Origin: a virus
Strand: one strand, 5' to 3'
Length of the DNA stretch: 27,865 nucleotides
IMG/VR virus record: IMGVR_UViG_3300009124_000079
Span: 1-27,865 of that record
Shown: one piece after another, positions 13,181-22,630 of the stretch
How positions within the stretch are numbered: position 1 is the stretch's first letter
How the letters are laid out: each line of letters opens with the position of its first letter
Notes under the pieces: generated by a model
Seen by the model: only the letters and a program-made list of their open reading frames with translations
The model's database searches: none
Told to the model about the DNA's origin: nothing
Program-made: the position numbers and the translations under genes

Positions 13181-15228
13181 TGGCCGATGTTAACAAGACA
13201 ATACAAATATCATACGAAGCCCAAACCCAAGACCTTGAAAAGGCCCTTCGTCGTATCCCTGGAATAACGGAACAAGAAGTTCAGAAGATGTCTAAGGAAA
13301 TGTCTAAGCATTTCAAAGAGACAGAACGAGCCGCCCAAAGGTCTTCGAAGAACATTGGGGAATCATTCAAGAAGGCGGGAAAGGCTACAGCTGCGCTAGG
13401 GGCTGGGGTTGCGTTAGCTGCGGCTGGGGTCGTGGCGTTCGGACAACATCTAGCCGACTTATCGAACGAACTTGTCGACGCTTCCACCAAGACAGGTTTA
13501 ACGGTTGAAAACTTGGGTGGGCTTCGTCTAGCGGCTGAAGGGGCTGGGGTTGCTTTTCAACAGCTTGAGCCCGGCCTTATCAAACTACAAGACGCAATCG
13601 TCAAGGCTTCAGAAGGAAGCGGCCCAGCTGCGGACGCCTTCAAACGCTTGGGTGTTAGTGCTACCAATGCGGAAGGGGACTTGAGAAGTGCGGACGATGT
13701 CTTCAACGAGATAACGGCCACCCTTGCACAGGTTGAGAACCAAACCGAAAAGAACGCTTTAGCTATGGACATATTTGGAAAGGCAGCCGGTCCCGCCCTT
13801 CTTCAGTCCGGAGCGTTGGACAACATGAATTCATTCGTGATGATGTCCAGAGAGTTCGGAATCAACATGGAACAGAACAGCGCCCAAATGGGAGAATTTC
13901 AGCGAGCCATGGCCGAGATTATGTTGGTCCTTCAAGGTGTTGGGGCCGACTTGCTTCAAGCCGTGACGGGGACCCAAGGTCTAACCGATGGACTGTTCAG
14001 TGTAGCCGACACAATTGTTTATTTCGGTTCGATTGGGACCGATGTTGTTCAATCGTTCATGTCCGTGTTTCGTGGGGTGTTGGAAGGTGTCGACGGTGCG
14101 ATAGTCGGGTTCAGGAACTTAGGGTTCGCAATCGAAGCGGCCTTGTCATTAGACTTCGAAAAGGTGAAAGAAATTGTCACCGGCACAACGGACTATATCA
14201 GCCAACAAATGGGAAAGATGGTTGAACAGATAGACCAATCCGTCGACTTTGGTTCAATGGCCGATAGAGCTGAAGCGGAGGTCTCACGACTTCAAGAGCT
14301 ACGAAAAGACATTCTACAACAGTCAAGCGCCCAAGCCCAAGCCGACAGGGTAGCCGCAGCCGCAGCCGAGGAACTAGCCGAAGCCCAAGAACAAATCGAC
14401 TTCCAACAAGCTGACGATTCAGCCCTTAAAGCCCAAGAAGACGCCCTCAAAGAATTGTTGGCTATCCGTCAAGAATCAGTCGAAGCTCTGATGACTGAAG
14501 AAGAATTGGAGCAAATGCAATTCGAACAACGGCTAGCACGAATCGAAGAACTTAAGGAAATAACTGGGGCCGTCGAAGAAGCCGAGCTAGCGGCCATAGC
14601 CGTTCGAGACGACATGGAAGCCAAGGCCCACAAGCGGAACATGGACAGAATAAACGAGGAAACCGCAGCCCGTCGAGCGTTCGTCTCAACCCTAACCAGT
14701 TCAGCGACAGCAGCGGCCAACGCTATAGAAAGTGTTCTGGTGGACACGGGCAAGATAACCCAAGAACAAGCCCTTAAGCTGCATTTCCTCAAACAAACGG
14801 CAGCCCTAACCGACATAGCCGTGAACACAGCTGTCGCCATAACCAAGGCCAACGCCACCTTGGGTCCAATCGCTGGGGGTATCGCCACAGGTGCGTTAGT
14901 GGCTTCGGGAGCGGCTCAAGCTGCTGCAGTTATCGCCCAACCCCCACCCACCTTCGACATGGGGGGTATGATTGGAAACATGGACCCACTTCGTCCAGGG
15001 GAGACAATCATCAGAGCCCAAAGAGGGGAAGCCGTCTTGGATGAGTCAACCGTCAACCGATTGGGTGGTGAACGAGGGGTCGCAGCCCTTCAACGAGGGG
15101 AAATGGGTGGGCCTCAAGTCGTTGTCATTTCGCCTTTCAAACATCTTGACAGATACAATCGAAGCGCCTTAAGACGACAAAGTGTTTTAACACGACAATT
15201 CAAACCAATTGGAAGCGGAGCTTACTAA
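13180..15228 (+). CDS. Tape measure protein
   Basis: A 682-residue protein that should set tail length and leave with the DNA. N-terminal helices (1-60) are charged. A hydrophobic stretch lies at about 68-90 (A-A-L-G-A-G-V-A-L-A-A-A-G-V-V-A-F). Residues about 90-230 resemble tape-measure domains (A-S-T-K-T-G-L-T-V-E-N-L; F-K-R-L-G-V-S; A-M-D-I-F-G-K-A-A). A coiled coil covers about 368-505. A hydrophobic Ala/Gly region lies near 530-590, then F-D-M-G-G-M and R-G-E-A-V-L-D at about 592-622, common near the ends of such proteins. At roughly 1.5 angstroms per residue the tail would be about 100 nm. Confidence 0.9.
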   Translation: MADVNKTIQISYEAQTQDLEKALRRIPGITEQEVQKMSKEMSKHFKETERAAQRSSKNIGESFKKAGKATAALGAGVALAAAGVVAFGQHLADLSNELVDASTKTGLTVENLGGLRLAAEGAGVAFQQLEPGLIKLQDAIVKASEGSGPAADAFKRLGVSATNAEGDLRSADDVFNEITATLAQVENQTEKNALAMDIFGKAAGPALLQSGALDNMNSFVMMSREFGINMEQNSAQMGEFQRAMAEIMLVLQGVGADLLQAVTGTQGLTDGLFSVADTIVYFGSIGTDVVQSFMSVFRGVLEGVDGAIVGFRNLGFAIEAALSLDFEKVKEIVTGTTDYISQQMGKMVEQIDQSVDFGSMADRAEAEVSRLQELRKDILQQSSAQAQADRVAAAAAEELAEAQEQIDFQQADDSALKAQEDALKELLAIRQESVEALMTEEELEQMQFEQRLARIEELKEITGAVEEAELAAIAVRDDMEAKAHKRNMDRINEETAARRAFVSTLTSSATAAANAIESVLVDTGKITQEQALKLHFLKQTAALTDIAVNTAVAITKANATLGPIAGGIATGALVASGAAQAAAVIAQPPPTFDMGGMIGNMDPLRPGETIIRAQRGEAVLDESTVNRLGGERGVAALQRGEMGGPQVVVISPFKHLDRYNRSALRRQSVLTRQFKPIGSGAY

Positions 15229-18200
15229 TGGGAACCGATAGAACACCCAACAACATGAGGGGATTTATTTCGCCCCTAAAGTTCACGACCGATTCGTTCT
15301 GGATGGACGAGACAACAGCCCAACAGAACACGCCACGAGCTGGGGTCCCAAGGGCTTCCCAAAATTCGCCAATGGTTCTTCAGTCTTCGGGCTTTATGGC
15401 TGAAGGGGATGTCGTACAGGTTCGAACGGTTAGAGCTGGACATGTTGGATTGGGTGGACGCTCCCAACTACAATGGAGACCGTCAACAAGTGGCGATTGG
15501 TATGGCCGAGACGCCTATAACTTTAACACTTGGTGGGAACGGGTTGTCGGTTCGAACACCATTAAGTTCATCCCAAGGGATTGTCTTCAGGCTTCCGATG
15601 GTTCGGTCTATATCTCAACCGAAAAACAAGAAAGTGGGGTCTTCGATGTTATGGTCGTCAAGCGTTTGACCGATGGAACCTATTCAAGCCCAATCAGCCT
15701 TTATTCGAGTGACGCTTCTATCGCTGAAGACTTCCTTTTTTCGGGTCTTTGTGAACTTGAAGACGGGTCGATTCTTTGTGTTCATTGGACCATCGATGGA
15801 GACGACGAGCTAGCCCAAATCAATGTCCACAGAACGGAAGATGGGGGAACAACATGGTCTCAGGTATCGACTGAAGCGGTCCCCTTCGATGATTTCAATC
15901 TATCCATAGCCAATAAGGGCTCATTCGGAGCGGGAACGGCTGGTGTCGACTTGTCGGACATTCGAGTTCGTTCGATTGGTGGACAAACTGTTCTCACGGC
16001 CCATATCATCAAACACAACACGAGCTTAACCACGACAAACATGGGGGTTTTGCTTCAGTATCTTTCGACCAATCAAGGCTTGACCTTCGAGCTTGTCGCT
16101 GAAAACAATACGGGCGGGTTCCTAAGCCATGGTCTTCAGGTGGTGAATGGAACCTTCAATGTGACCTATATCGAGTTCCCAGCTAGTCCAAGGGTGTTGG
16201 TGTTGGCTACTATGGCGAGCGCAACCAGTCCCATTTCGTCTTCTATCAAATACGACATAAGCACGAACACAAACTTCCAAGGCGGAGCTCCAGGGGCGGC
16301 TTGGGAGGGCGAGCTATCAGTATGGTTAGATACCGACGGCAAATACTACGCCATGTCCAGACAAATCCAAGGCACAGCAGCAGACACGACACAAATATTT
16401 CAATCTGATGATGGGGGCCGGACTTGGTCTTCGATGGGGATTGGGGGTTCAGTTTTCACGACCCAACCAGCGGGACAGGTGAATAACTTCCTACCTTCGG
16501 CCAATCTCTATTTGACCAACTTCGTTGGGTGTTCCCAAGGTGGAGAAGGGCTTGTCTTTCATAATACGGCTGGAACCGCAGCTAGTGCGTACAATGAAAT
16601 ATTGGGGTGTCTTCAGATAGGGGGCTATTCAACGGTCACGGCTCCCCCTTACCAACAGTTTTCAGGCGATACCCGTCGAATGAGATGGGCTATAAACTGG
16701 TTTGGGGTTCAATTACCCGGCACGGTTGGTTGGACAGCTGTGGGACTTGGAGGTCAAACCCTCCAAAATGGATATGTCAACATAACGACGACAGCCATAT
16801 CCCAACGATACTACAGTCGAACAGCTTTATCGGGTGGGCTTCAATCGGGAATCGTAGCTCGTATCCACATAAAGGTCACGACAGGGACCATTCTCAAGCC
16901 GATTTTACAGCTACAAATCAGTGACGGGGTTGGGGTCTCATATCGTGTCAGCGTTCGGGCAAGTGCAACCCAATTAGACCTATACGACGAAGTAGCGGGA
17001 GCCCGTGTTGGTTCCCTTCGTTCGGTCGACATGACACAAGAGACGGACATCCTTATCGGTTTAAGCGATTCGAATGTGTATGCTTGGTATCGTGAAGCGG
17101 CAACAGGCTTGGTTCGTGCGTGGTCTTTGCTTGGGAATAGCGCAAGTTTAACCAGCGGGACTCAAACCACCCAATACATGTATTTCGGAGCTATTGGTTC
17201 GGGTTCAGTTCGTGACATATCGGTCTATGAAGCCCATGTCAGTTATGACACCCACACCGGACGCCAATTGGCTTATGGTCAAACAGATAGGGAGCTGTGG
17301 TCAAGACCTTATCCGGGTCTTGGGTACAATGTGAAACTAGATGGGGACTTGTTCATCTCAACAAGGGACGGAGCCACCCAAGAAGTGGACACATGGGACA
17401 TTGAACCACGGTTCGACTATCCGTTGGAAAACATTGTCTATTCAATCAGCCCAACGACACGAACGACATGGAGAACACCCGCTTCAGCTGGTCCTATTCC
17501 ATCGTCACGAATCGCCCTTTATGTCGACCCTTCGCAAGAAGTAACTGAGCTGGAAAACGATATGTTGGGGGTTTGTCTTGAGAACATCAATTTCGAAAAC
17601 TTCACCATTCGACGACATAATGGAAGCGCATGGGTCACGATTGGAACCGTCGACAATAACGCTTATTCAGGAGCGTTCACACGAACAGGGGCGACCATTC
17701 AGAGTTCGGCCACAAGTGGAACAATCCAACATCCCTACTTCTTTTACAATGAATGCAAGGGCTGGAGGGTTAAGCTGGACGATGGAGCGGACAATGTGGT
17801 CTATCGAAAGATAGCTTCGAACAGTGAAGGCCCATTCGTCGTCACTTCGTCGAAATATGCTGTCTTGACCTTGGAAGGGGTGGACGGCACAGAACCCACA
17901 AGTGGAACGGCTACAATTATTCCTGACAGCTGTTGTGTCTTGGTTTATACAGACAACCAGTCGACTTCGTGGCGTGATACCAAGGCAATTGGGATTGAAA
18001 TTTCGTCTCAAGAGACCGTCGAAGACTACTTCCAAATCGGTCTAGTGACAGCTGGCCCAATGTTCATTCCTGGACGACAATATGGAAGGGGTCGACGAAT
18101 CACAGAATCCCAAGGGGTTGAGGACACCGAGACGCTAGACGGAACTGTCTTCAGTCGGAACACTGGCAACAATGGACGGTCTATCCAAATCAGTTGGTCG

Positions 18201-18548
18201 GATGGAATCGACATATCGGATTTGTATAGTGAGAACACCGAGCCCGACTATTGGAGAGGTTCGAACCGTGGGGACGCATTGGCCAATGTTGGGGACGCCC
18301 CAAGCAGCCTACAAGGGTTCTATAGATATTTGGAAGGCGGTGTTCATCAAACGGTTTATGTCCCATCGTTCACAGGTTCCATCGATGGAGACAACCAAGT
18401 CCAAGTCTTAAACCGAAGGGGCGACCATATGACTTGTCGATTCGTCGACCCTGTCCAAATAACCAACATTGTTGGGGATGAACTTCAAGGTCTTGGGGCT
18501 GGGGAAGTATTCAGAATAGCCACCATTCAGCTGGACGAAATCAAATGA
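15228..18548 (+). CDS. Large tail protein with sialidase-type Asp boxes
   Basis: A 1106-residue tail protein following the tape measure, so probably part of the tail tip or a receptor-binding fibre. Two Asp-box motifs are visible: T203-E-D-G-G-T-T-W210 and S393-D-D-G-G-R-T-W400. These mark beta-propeller folds of sialidases and other glycan-active proteins. Residues about 510-630 are beta-rich and resemble a concanavalin-like lectin domain (inference). The C-terminal third is beta-rich and ends near a short helix overlapping the next gene. No sialidase arginine triad was identified, so enzyme activity is unproven. Glycan binding is the more cautious reading. Confidence 0.6.
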   Translation: MGTDRTPNNMRGFISPLKFTTDSFWMDETTAQQNTPRAGVPRASQNSPMVLQSSGFMAEGDVVQVRTVRAGHVGLGGRSQLQWRPSTSGDWYGRDAYNFNTWWERVVGSNTIKFIPRDCLQASDGSVYISTEKQESGVFDVMVVKRLTDGTYSSPISLYSSDASIAEDFLFSGLCELEDGSILCVHWTIDGDDELAQINVHRTEDGGTTWSQVSTEAVPFDDFNLSIANKGSFGAGTAGVDLSDIRVRSIGGQTVLTAHIIKHNTSLTTTNMGVLLQYLSTNQGLTFELVAENNTGGFLSHGLQVVNGTFNVTYIEFPASPRVLVLATMASATSPISSSIKYDISTNTNFQGGAPGAAWEGELSVWLDTDGKYYAMSRQIQGTAADTTQIFQSDDGGRTWSSMGIGGSVFTTQPAGQVNNFLPSANLYLTNFVGCSQGGEGLVFHNTAGTAASAYNEILGCLQIGGYSTVTAPPYQQFSGDTRRMRWAINWFGVQLPGTVGWTAVGLGGQTLQNGYVNITTTAISQRYYSRTALSGGLQSGIVARIHIKVTTGTILKPILQLQISDGVGVSYRVSVRASATQLDLYDEVAGARVGSLRSVDMTQETDILIGLSDSNVYAWYREAATGLVRAWSLLGNSASLTSGTQTTQYMYFGAIGSGSVRDISVYEAHVSYDTHTGRQLAYGQTDRELWSRPYPGLGYNVKLDGDLFISTRDGATQEVDTWDIEPRFDYPLENIVYSISPTTRTTWRTPASAGPIPSSRIALYVDPSQEVTELENDMLGVCLENINFENFTIRRHNGSAWVTIGTVDNNAYSGAFTRTGATIQSSATSGTIQHPYFFYNECKGWRVKLDDGADNVVYRKIASNSEGPFVVTSSKYAVLTLEGVDGTEPTSGTATIIPDSCCVLVYTDNQSTSWRDTKAIGIEISSQETVEDYFQIGLVTAGPMFIPGRQYGRGRRITESQGVEDTETLDGTVFSRNTGNNGRSIQISWSDGIDISDLYSENTEPDYWRGSNRGDALANVGDAPSSLQGFYRYLEGGVHQTVYVPSFTGSIDGDNQVQVLNRRGDHMTCRFVDPVQITNIVGDELQGLGAGEVFRIATIQLDEIK

Positions 18549-20242
18549 CAACATTTCGAAGGGTCTTAGACGAGAACGACTATAAAGGAGCCGACCTTGT
18601 TTGGTTGCTTGTCGTGGATTGGGGTGGAGCTCTATATCGGTTCTCAAACATCCCAATCGAAATCCAATATGACAATGGCGACTATCAGTTCCAAGGGCAG
18701 CTTGAACAACTAGATTACACAGAACAATCCGATTTATTCCAAATATCGGTTGAGTCGAACAGCGTATCCCTAGCGGTGGTCTTCCCTCATGACATGGTCG
18801 AAGAATTCCGAAAAGGGCGTATTTTGGACGGTGCACGGGCCGAGCTTAGTTATGTCATGGTCCGAAATGGACAGCCCCTTCAGACATGGGAACAACGGAT
18901 TCTATTATTCGAAGGTGAGATAAGCCAACCCATCATCGGAGACCCCGAAGAACCGTTGGGTTTTGCCGCCTTCAGTGTCGAACAACAGCCCTACGACATG
19001 AGCGGCTATATCTTGGACCAAGACAATCTCATCAACATTTCGAAGTTCCCAAATGTCCCAAATGACCTAGGCCCTGGAAAGGCTTATCCTTTCGTCTTTG
19101 GGAATCCATCCAACAGCGTTAGAGCTGACGGAACGAATGTTCCCAACCTCTATTCGACACCCGCTTATCCCATCGATTCAGCTCATGGGGGTGGAGGTGG
19201 AGAGGAAAACCACGACAAAATCATGATAGCCGGTCACAAGGTGGACGCAGCTACAGTTATGATTCGTGATGGGGACTATCGAATCACGACCCAACCCGTC
19301 CAAGAAGCCAAGGACGCCAATGGGGTTCTATATTCCTTCGTGGATGTCCACGGCTCCCCAGTCTATGAAGCGGACGACGCTGGACATTCAAATAAAAGCT
19401 ATTTCACAAGGTGGTTCAACCCAGCGGGAGCGGGAACCTATTCAGGTGGGCACTTAAACCCATTCGGAGAAGGCATTTTGGAAGGCGGTGGGGACCTTGT
19501 CATGTATGCCCTATCCAAGACAAAAATGGCTGTCGATTGGGAAGCATGGGGAAGCGTCCAACAGCTACTCAACACCTTTCGGTTCGCTGGATATGTCAAC
19601 GAACCACGGGTCACGGCTTGGGACTGGCTTAACCAAAACATTCTCCCGCTTATGCCCTTGTCCGTTGTTTCGGGTCCTTATGGCTTGAGACCTGTCGTTT
19701 ATCTTCAGTATTTCCAAGGGCAACGAATCGCATTTACCACCCACATTCTAGAGGGTAGCGACTTCCAGAGAATAAGCGCACTTGAAGCGGCCGTGGGGCT
19801 GGATGAAATATACAATGTCATCGAGCTACGATACGCCAAAGACGGAACAAGCGGTTCTTTCATGTCCTATTATTCGATTGGTGCCGACTTGGAATACATA
19901 CCCGAGACCATGGACTTCGATGGATACGCCACCCTATCCCAACAGCGTTATGGGGTTCGACGAAATGTTATTGAGACGAGCTATGTCTATGACACGGGGA
20001 CAGCTGGACGGATAGCCCGATACCTACTTCGGGCGAACTGTCTAGTCAAAAGACGATTGACCTATAGAGCTGCGGCCAAATATGGCTATCTCATGATTGG
20101 GGATGTTATAGGGCTTACGAGTTCGTCTTTGTATCTCACCGAACAGATAGCCACAATCACTTCGAAGAAGTGGGACGGGTCGTCTTGGTTGTATGATATA
20201 CTTATCGAAGACAACCCATATACAACACCAAGGGGGACATGA
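18545..20242 (+). CDS. Tail tip or hub protein (565 aa)
   Basis: A 565-residue protein between the large tail protein and the endolysin. The N-terminal part has strands as in tail-tip proteins (L-V-W-L-L-V-V-D-W-G-G-A-L-Y-R-F-S-N). The middle has a Gly-rich loop (H-G-G-G-G-G-E-E-N, about 213-221). The C-terminal half (about 330-560) carries W-D-W-L-N-Q-N-I-L-P-L-M-P-L, Y-N-V-I-E-L-R-Y-A and Y-G-Y-L-M-I-G-D-V-I-G-L-T, which resembles baseplate hub proteins. Its start overlaps the previous gene (ATGA) and its stop overlaps the endolysin start. The hub call is from order and these patterns only. Confidence 0.55.
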   Translation: MTTFRRVLDENDYKGADLVWLLVVDWGGALYRFSNIPIEIQYDNGDYQFQGQLEQLDYTEQSDLFQISVESNSVSLAVVFPHDMVEEFRKGRILDGARAELSYVMVRNGQPLQTWEQRILLFEGEISQPIIGDPEEPLGFAAFSVEQQPYDMSGYILDQDNLINISKFPNVPNDLGPGKAYPFVFGNPSNSVRADGTNVPNLYSTPAYPIDSAHGGGGGEENHDKIMIAGHKVDAATVMIRDGDYRITTQPVQEAKDANGVLYSFVDVHGSPVYEADDAGHSNKSYFTRWFNPAGAGTYSGGHLNPFGEGILEGGGDLVMYALSKTKMAVDWEAWGSVQQLLNTFRFAGYVNEPRVTAWDWLNQNILPLMPLSVVSGPYGLRPVVYLQYFQGQRIAFTTHILEGSDFQRISALEAAVGLDEIYNVIELRYAKDGTSGSFMSYYSIGADLEYIPETMDFDGYATLSQQRYGVRRNVIETSYVYDTGTAGRIARYLLRANCLVKRRLTYRAAAKYGYLMIGDVIGLTSSSLYLTEQIATITSKKWDGSSWLYDILIEDNPYTTPRGT

Positions 20243-20835
20243 TGTTGGTAATATTGGATAGACAGCACAGCGGCCAAATAAACCGCTTAAACTCAATCGG
20301 AGCAATAGCCGATGTTGATGGGGATGGGGAAGAATCAATCCACGAAGCCGAAGCGTTTTGGACGGGCTATTTGTCTCTAGCGCTTGAACTGGAACTTCGA
20401 CAAGCGGGTATCCATGTTATCCCTATTTCGGATGGGTCATACCCAGAACGCCACGCACGGGTGAACGAATACGCAGCTCGTTATTCGGGTCCTGTTGTTT
20501 ACATTGCGCTACATCTCAACGCTGGGGGCGGTGATTATGGGGCGATGTTCTACGACCATCGGAGCGCAGCTGGAGCTGACCTAGCCGACAACATAGCCGA
20601 AGCCATGGAGAAGAACTTGTCCGAGATTCGGGTGGTTAAGAAGATACCGGCTAGCCCTTCGGATTGGACTAAGAACGCATATTACACCATTAAGGGCGTG
20701 AACAGACCAGTGGCGATATGTTCCGAACCTCTATTCATTGACTGTGACGCCCACAAAGTTCTATTGACCATTGATGGGATTCATCGACTTGGGGCGGCTA
20801 TGGCGCTAGGTATCAAGACATGGGGGGCTATCTAA
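20242..20835 (+). CDS. Endolysin: N-acetylmuramoyl-L-alanine amidase (Amidase_3), with EF-hand-like loop
   Basis: A 197-residue zinc amidase that should cut the bond between muramic acid and L-alanine in the cell wall. From ATG 20242, the zinc ligands by motif are H9 (L-D-R-Q-H-S-G), E37 (H-E-A-E-A-F-W) and H91 (A-L-H-L-N-A-G-G). The catalytic Glu is in C-S-E-P-L-F, about residue 160. Residues 24-35 (D-V-D-G-D-G-E-E-S-I-H-E) match the EF-hand loop spacing, just ahead of the second zinc ligand. There is no signal peptide, so a holin or other export route is needed. ATGs lie at 20239 and 20242; the AGGGGG at 20231-20236 is better spaced for the second. The holin-like gene starts in its stop codon. 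Confidence 0.85.
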   Translation: MLVILDRQHSGQINRLNSIGAIADVDGDGEESIHEAEAFWTGYLSLALELELRQAGIHVIPISDGSYPERHARVNEYAARYSGPVVYIALHLNAGGGDYGAMFYDHRSAAGADLADNIAEAMEKNLSEIRVVKKIPASPSDWTKNAYYTIKGVNRPVAICSEPLFIDCDAHKVLLTIDGIHRLGAAMALGIKTWGAI

Positions 20836-21188
20836 TGGAACACGAAAGCCTATTAATGATGTTAACGGGACCCCTTTCAGGTCTAGCCCTAGCTGTCACG
20901 ATGTTATTGGGGATTGGTCGAATGGTCTCAAAGTATGTTCCCCAATTGGTGGACAAGCACATTCGACAAATTGACGAACAAATCGAAGCCAGCCGGAAAA
21001 TTAGCGAACGCCTGGACGCAATGAACGAGAGAATGAACGAACAGCACATTCAGACGAGCGAGATTATTCGAAACACAGCTTCGGGTCTTCATAAGCGCTT
21101 AAACCCCATGGAGAACGACTTGAAAGAAGTCCGTACATTCTTAAAACTAGATACCCAGTTCAAAGAGACCCACACAACAAACCACTAA
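20835..21188 (+). CDS. Holin-like membrane protein with coiled coil
   Basis: A 117-residue protein with one hydrophobic segment at about residues 8-28 (L-M-M-L-T-G-P-L-S-G-L-A-L-A-V-T-M-L-L-G-I), followed by a long charged coiled coil (about 38-105: I-D-E-Q-I-E-A-S-R-K-I-S-E-R-L-D, then E-N-D-L-K-E-V-R). It lies directly after the endolysin with overlapping stop and start (TAATG at 20833-20837), so a lysis role as holin or spanin is the best guess. A single membrane segment at the N-terminus also fits an i-spanin. An in-frame ATG at 20820 would overlap the endolysin by 16 bases. Confidence 0.55.
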   Translation: MEHESLLMMLTGPLSGLALAVTMLLGIGRMVSKYVPQLVDKHIRQIDEQIEASRKISERLDAMNERMNEQHIQTSEIIRNTASGLHKRLNPMENDLKEVRTFLKLDTQFKETHTTNH

Positions 21189-21209
21189 TCCTATTCGATG
21201 GAGAATAAC

Positions 21210-21533
21210 ATGGCCTTTAATAACGAAGCCCCTTTTCAGGTGCGTAAGCATATCGCCCTTTTGAATGGCGTAAATGTTGAGACAATCAGCGCTAACAAAA
21301 CCCTTGTCCTTAGCGACTCAACCTATCAAATCCTTGATGGGGGCGGTTCAGACTATGACCTAGTCCTTCCAGCTGAAAACGATGGTGTTTCATTCTGGAT
21401 TCGAAACGATGGTTCTTCAAATTCTATCGTTGTTAAGGACGCTGGGGCAACCACAGTAACCACCCTAACAGCTGGACAAGCGTGTCATGTTGTTTGTAAT
21501 GGGTCTACTTGGTTCCTTGTTCTGAAAGCATAG
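21210..21533 (+). CDS. Small beta-rich virion protein (107 aa)
   Basis: A small protein with the pattern seen at the ends of phage fibre and decoration proteins: L-S-D-S-T-Y-Q-I-L-D, Y-D-L-V-L-P-A-E-N-D-G-V-S-F-W-I-R-N-D-G, S-I-V-V-K-D-A-G, T-L-T-A-G-Q, and G-S-T-W-F-L-V-L. The start is 21210 because GGAG at 21201-21204 lies before it; an in-frame ATG at 21198 overlaps that ribosome binding site. It is the last gene of the rightward late cluster. A fibre tip or decoration role is inferred from the pattern. Confidence 0.6.
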   Translation: MAFNNEAPFQVRKHIALLNGVNVETISANKTLVLSDSTYQILDGGGSDYDLVLPAENDGVSFWIRNDGSSNSIVVKDAGATTVTTLTAGQACHVVCNGSTWFLVLKA

Positions 21534-21571
21534 ACCAAAAAGTGAAAAGGCTTGGGGAACTTCCCCAAGCC
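21533..21571 (-). terminator. Intrinsic terminator for the leftward genes
   Basis: A GC-rich inverted repeat GGCTTGGGG...CCCCAAGCC (21549-21571) with a very short loop. Read on the minus strand it is followed by TTTTCACTTTTT, the T-rich tail of an intrinsic terminator, 44 bases after the HTH gene's stop. On the plus strand no T-run follows, but the stem sits just after the last late gene and may slow rightward transcription too. Confidence 0.75.
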
Positions 21572-21614
21572 GTACCATTAACCAAAAAGGATAACGGGCG
21601 AATTGCCCAATGTC

Positions 21615-21899
21615 CTATATCGTGTTTTTGTCGATTTGTCTCAATCTCATTTGCCAAGACATTTCGGTCTCACGGAACCCTAGCAATTTGACAAAGACGA
21701 ATTCCCGATGGTTCGTTGTCCAGTGTGCAAAGTGGGCCAAGGTGTCCACAATGTTTCGAATGGACTGCTTATTGGGAATAGACCGTCGACTAAGCCAATT
21801 GTGAACGACTTTTCGGTCATAGCCTGAAAGGGTCGCAAAAGTCGTTACATCGAGATTGTATTGTTCAAGCCATAAGCGTAACATGTGTCCTATCATCAT
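21615..21899 (-). CDS. HTH (XRE-like) DNA-binding protein
   Basis: A 94-residue protein with a helix-turn-helix near the N-terminus: L-W-L-E-Q-Y-N-L-D-V-T-T-F-A-T-L-S-G-Y-D-R-K-V-V-H-N-W-L, matching XRE-type repressors in layout. The C-terminal half is helical (I-R-N-I-V-D-T-L-A-H-F-A) and may dimerise. It is the last gene of the leftward operon, and its ATG overlaps the TGA of the Rad52-like gene. Adjacent ATGs lie at 21899 and 21896, after GGGGGA. A repressor of the divergent promoters at 22819-22859 is a reasonable guess. Confidence 0.6.
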   Translation of the reverse strand: MMIGHMLRLWLEQYNLDVTTFATLSGYDRKVVHNWLSRRSIPNKQSIRNIVDTLAHFAHWTTNHREFVFVKLLGFRETEMSWQMRLRQIDKNTI

Positions 21900-22630
21900 T
21901 CCCCCACATGTAGTTCGCCCTTTTCGAGCTTGATAACAAAATTTCGTCGACGCTCCGTTCCCCATGTCGACGGCTTCGACCAACCTTTCGCCACAGTCCA
22001 ATCACGAACCGCAGCATAACCGCCAAACTTGCCCATAGCCGCACAGAACCATTTTTGGTCTTTGGTCCATAGTTCATCGTGGGGTGTTTCGTCTTTTGGT
22101 GGTTCGGGATTGGGAAGCGGTGCAGCTGGAGCGACTAAAGGCGGCTTGGATTGATAGGTCACTGGGAGGGCCCATTGTGGAAGTTCTGGTGGGGTTGCGT
22201 AACCTGTCGTACCCTTTGACGAGACATAGATTTGGCCCTTGGACTGAATAGGAACCCAAACAAGGGGTAGCCGATATAAATAGCGCCCTATCCCCCACTT
22301 GACCGCAGCACGCTTGAACGAATCGGAATAGGCCCCTTTTATGGACTCTATTTGGGTTGGTTCAGCCCCGTCTATCTTGGTGACCCAAGTCCCATCCGTC
22401 ATGCGAATAGACAGTCGACATTCGAATCCGTTACCCAATGGGGTTTTGTGGTATTCGTCACGCCAGTTTTCAGGACCGACAACAGCGTCCAATCGGTCCA
22501 TGACAGCCCGTGAAGTGATATAAGCGAGCAGGGTACACATCTTGCCAGATTTGGCGACATTGCCCACCCGCCATTCGAGGTCTTCAGGTGGAAAGGGCTT
22601 ACAAAGGTTAGCTATTGGTAGTCGTGACAT
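21896..22630 (-). CDS. Rad52/Rad22-family single-strand annealing protein
   Basis: A 244-residue recombinase that should anneal complementary single strands during phage recombination or repair. The core is visible at residues about 38-125: D-R-L-D-A-V-V-G-P-E-N-W-R-D-E-Y, C-R-L-S-I-R, I-D-G-A-E, and S-I-K-G-A-Y-S-D-S-F-K-R-A-A-V-K-W-G-I-G-R-Y-L-Y, the strongest family signature. A Pro-rich linker (about 145-185) joins a C-terminal domain with repeated aromatic residues (W-T-K-D-Q-K-W-F) of unknown role, perhaps SSB-binding. Its start directly follows the stop of a small membrane-protein gene. Confidence 0.85.
   Translation of the reverse strand: MSRLPIANLCKPFPPEDLEWRVGNVAKSGKMCTLLAYITSRAVMDRLDAVVGPENWRDEYHKTPLGNGFECRLSIRMTDGTWVTKIDGAEPTQIESIKGAYSDSFKRAAVKWGIGRYLYRLPLVWVPIQSKGQIYVSSKGTTGYATPPELPQWALPVTYQSKPPLVAPAAPLPNPEPPKDETPHDELWTKDQKWFCAAMGKFGGYAAVRDWTVAKGWSKPSTWGTERRRNFVIKLEKGELHVGE

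Noticed and set aside
14469-14888. Minus-strand frame of 139 residues inside the tape-measure gene
   Set aside because: Ala/Ser-rich shadow of the coiled-coil codons of the tape measure.
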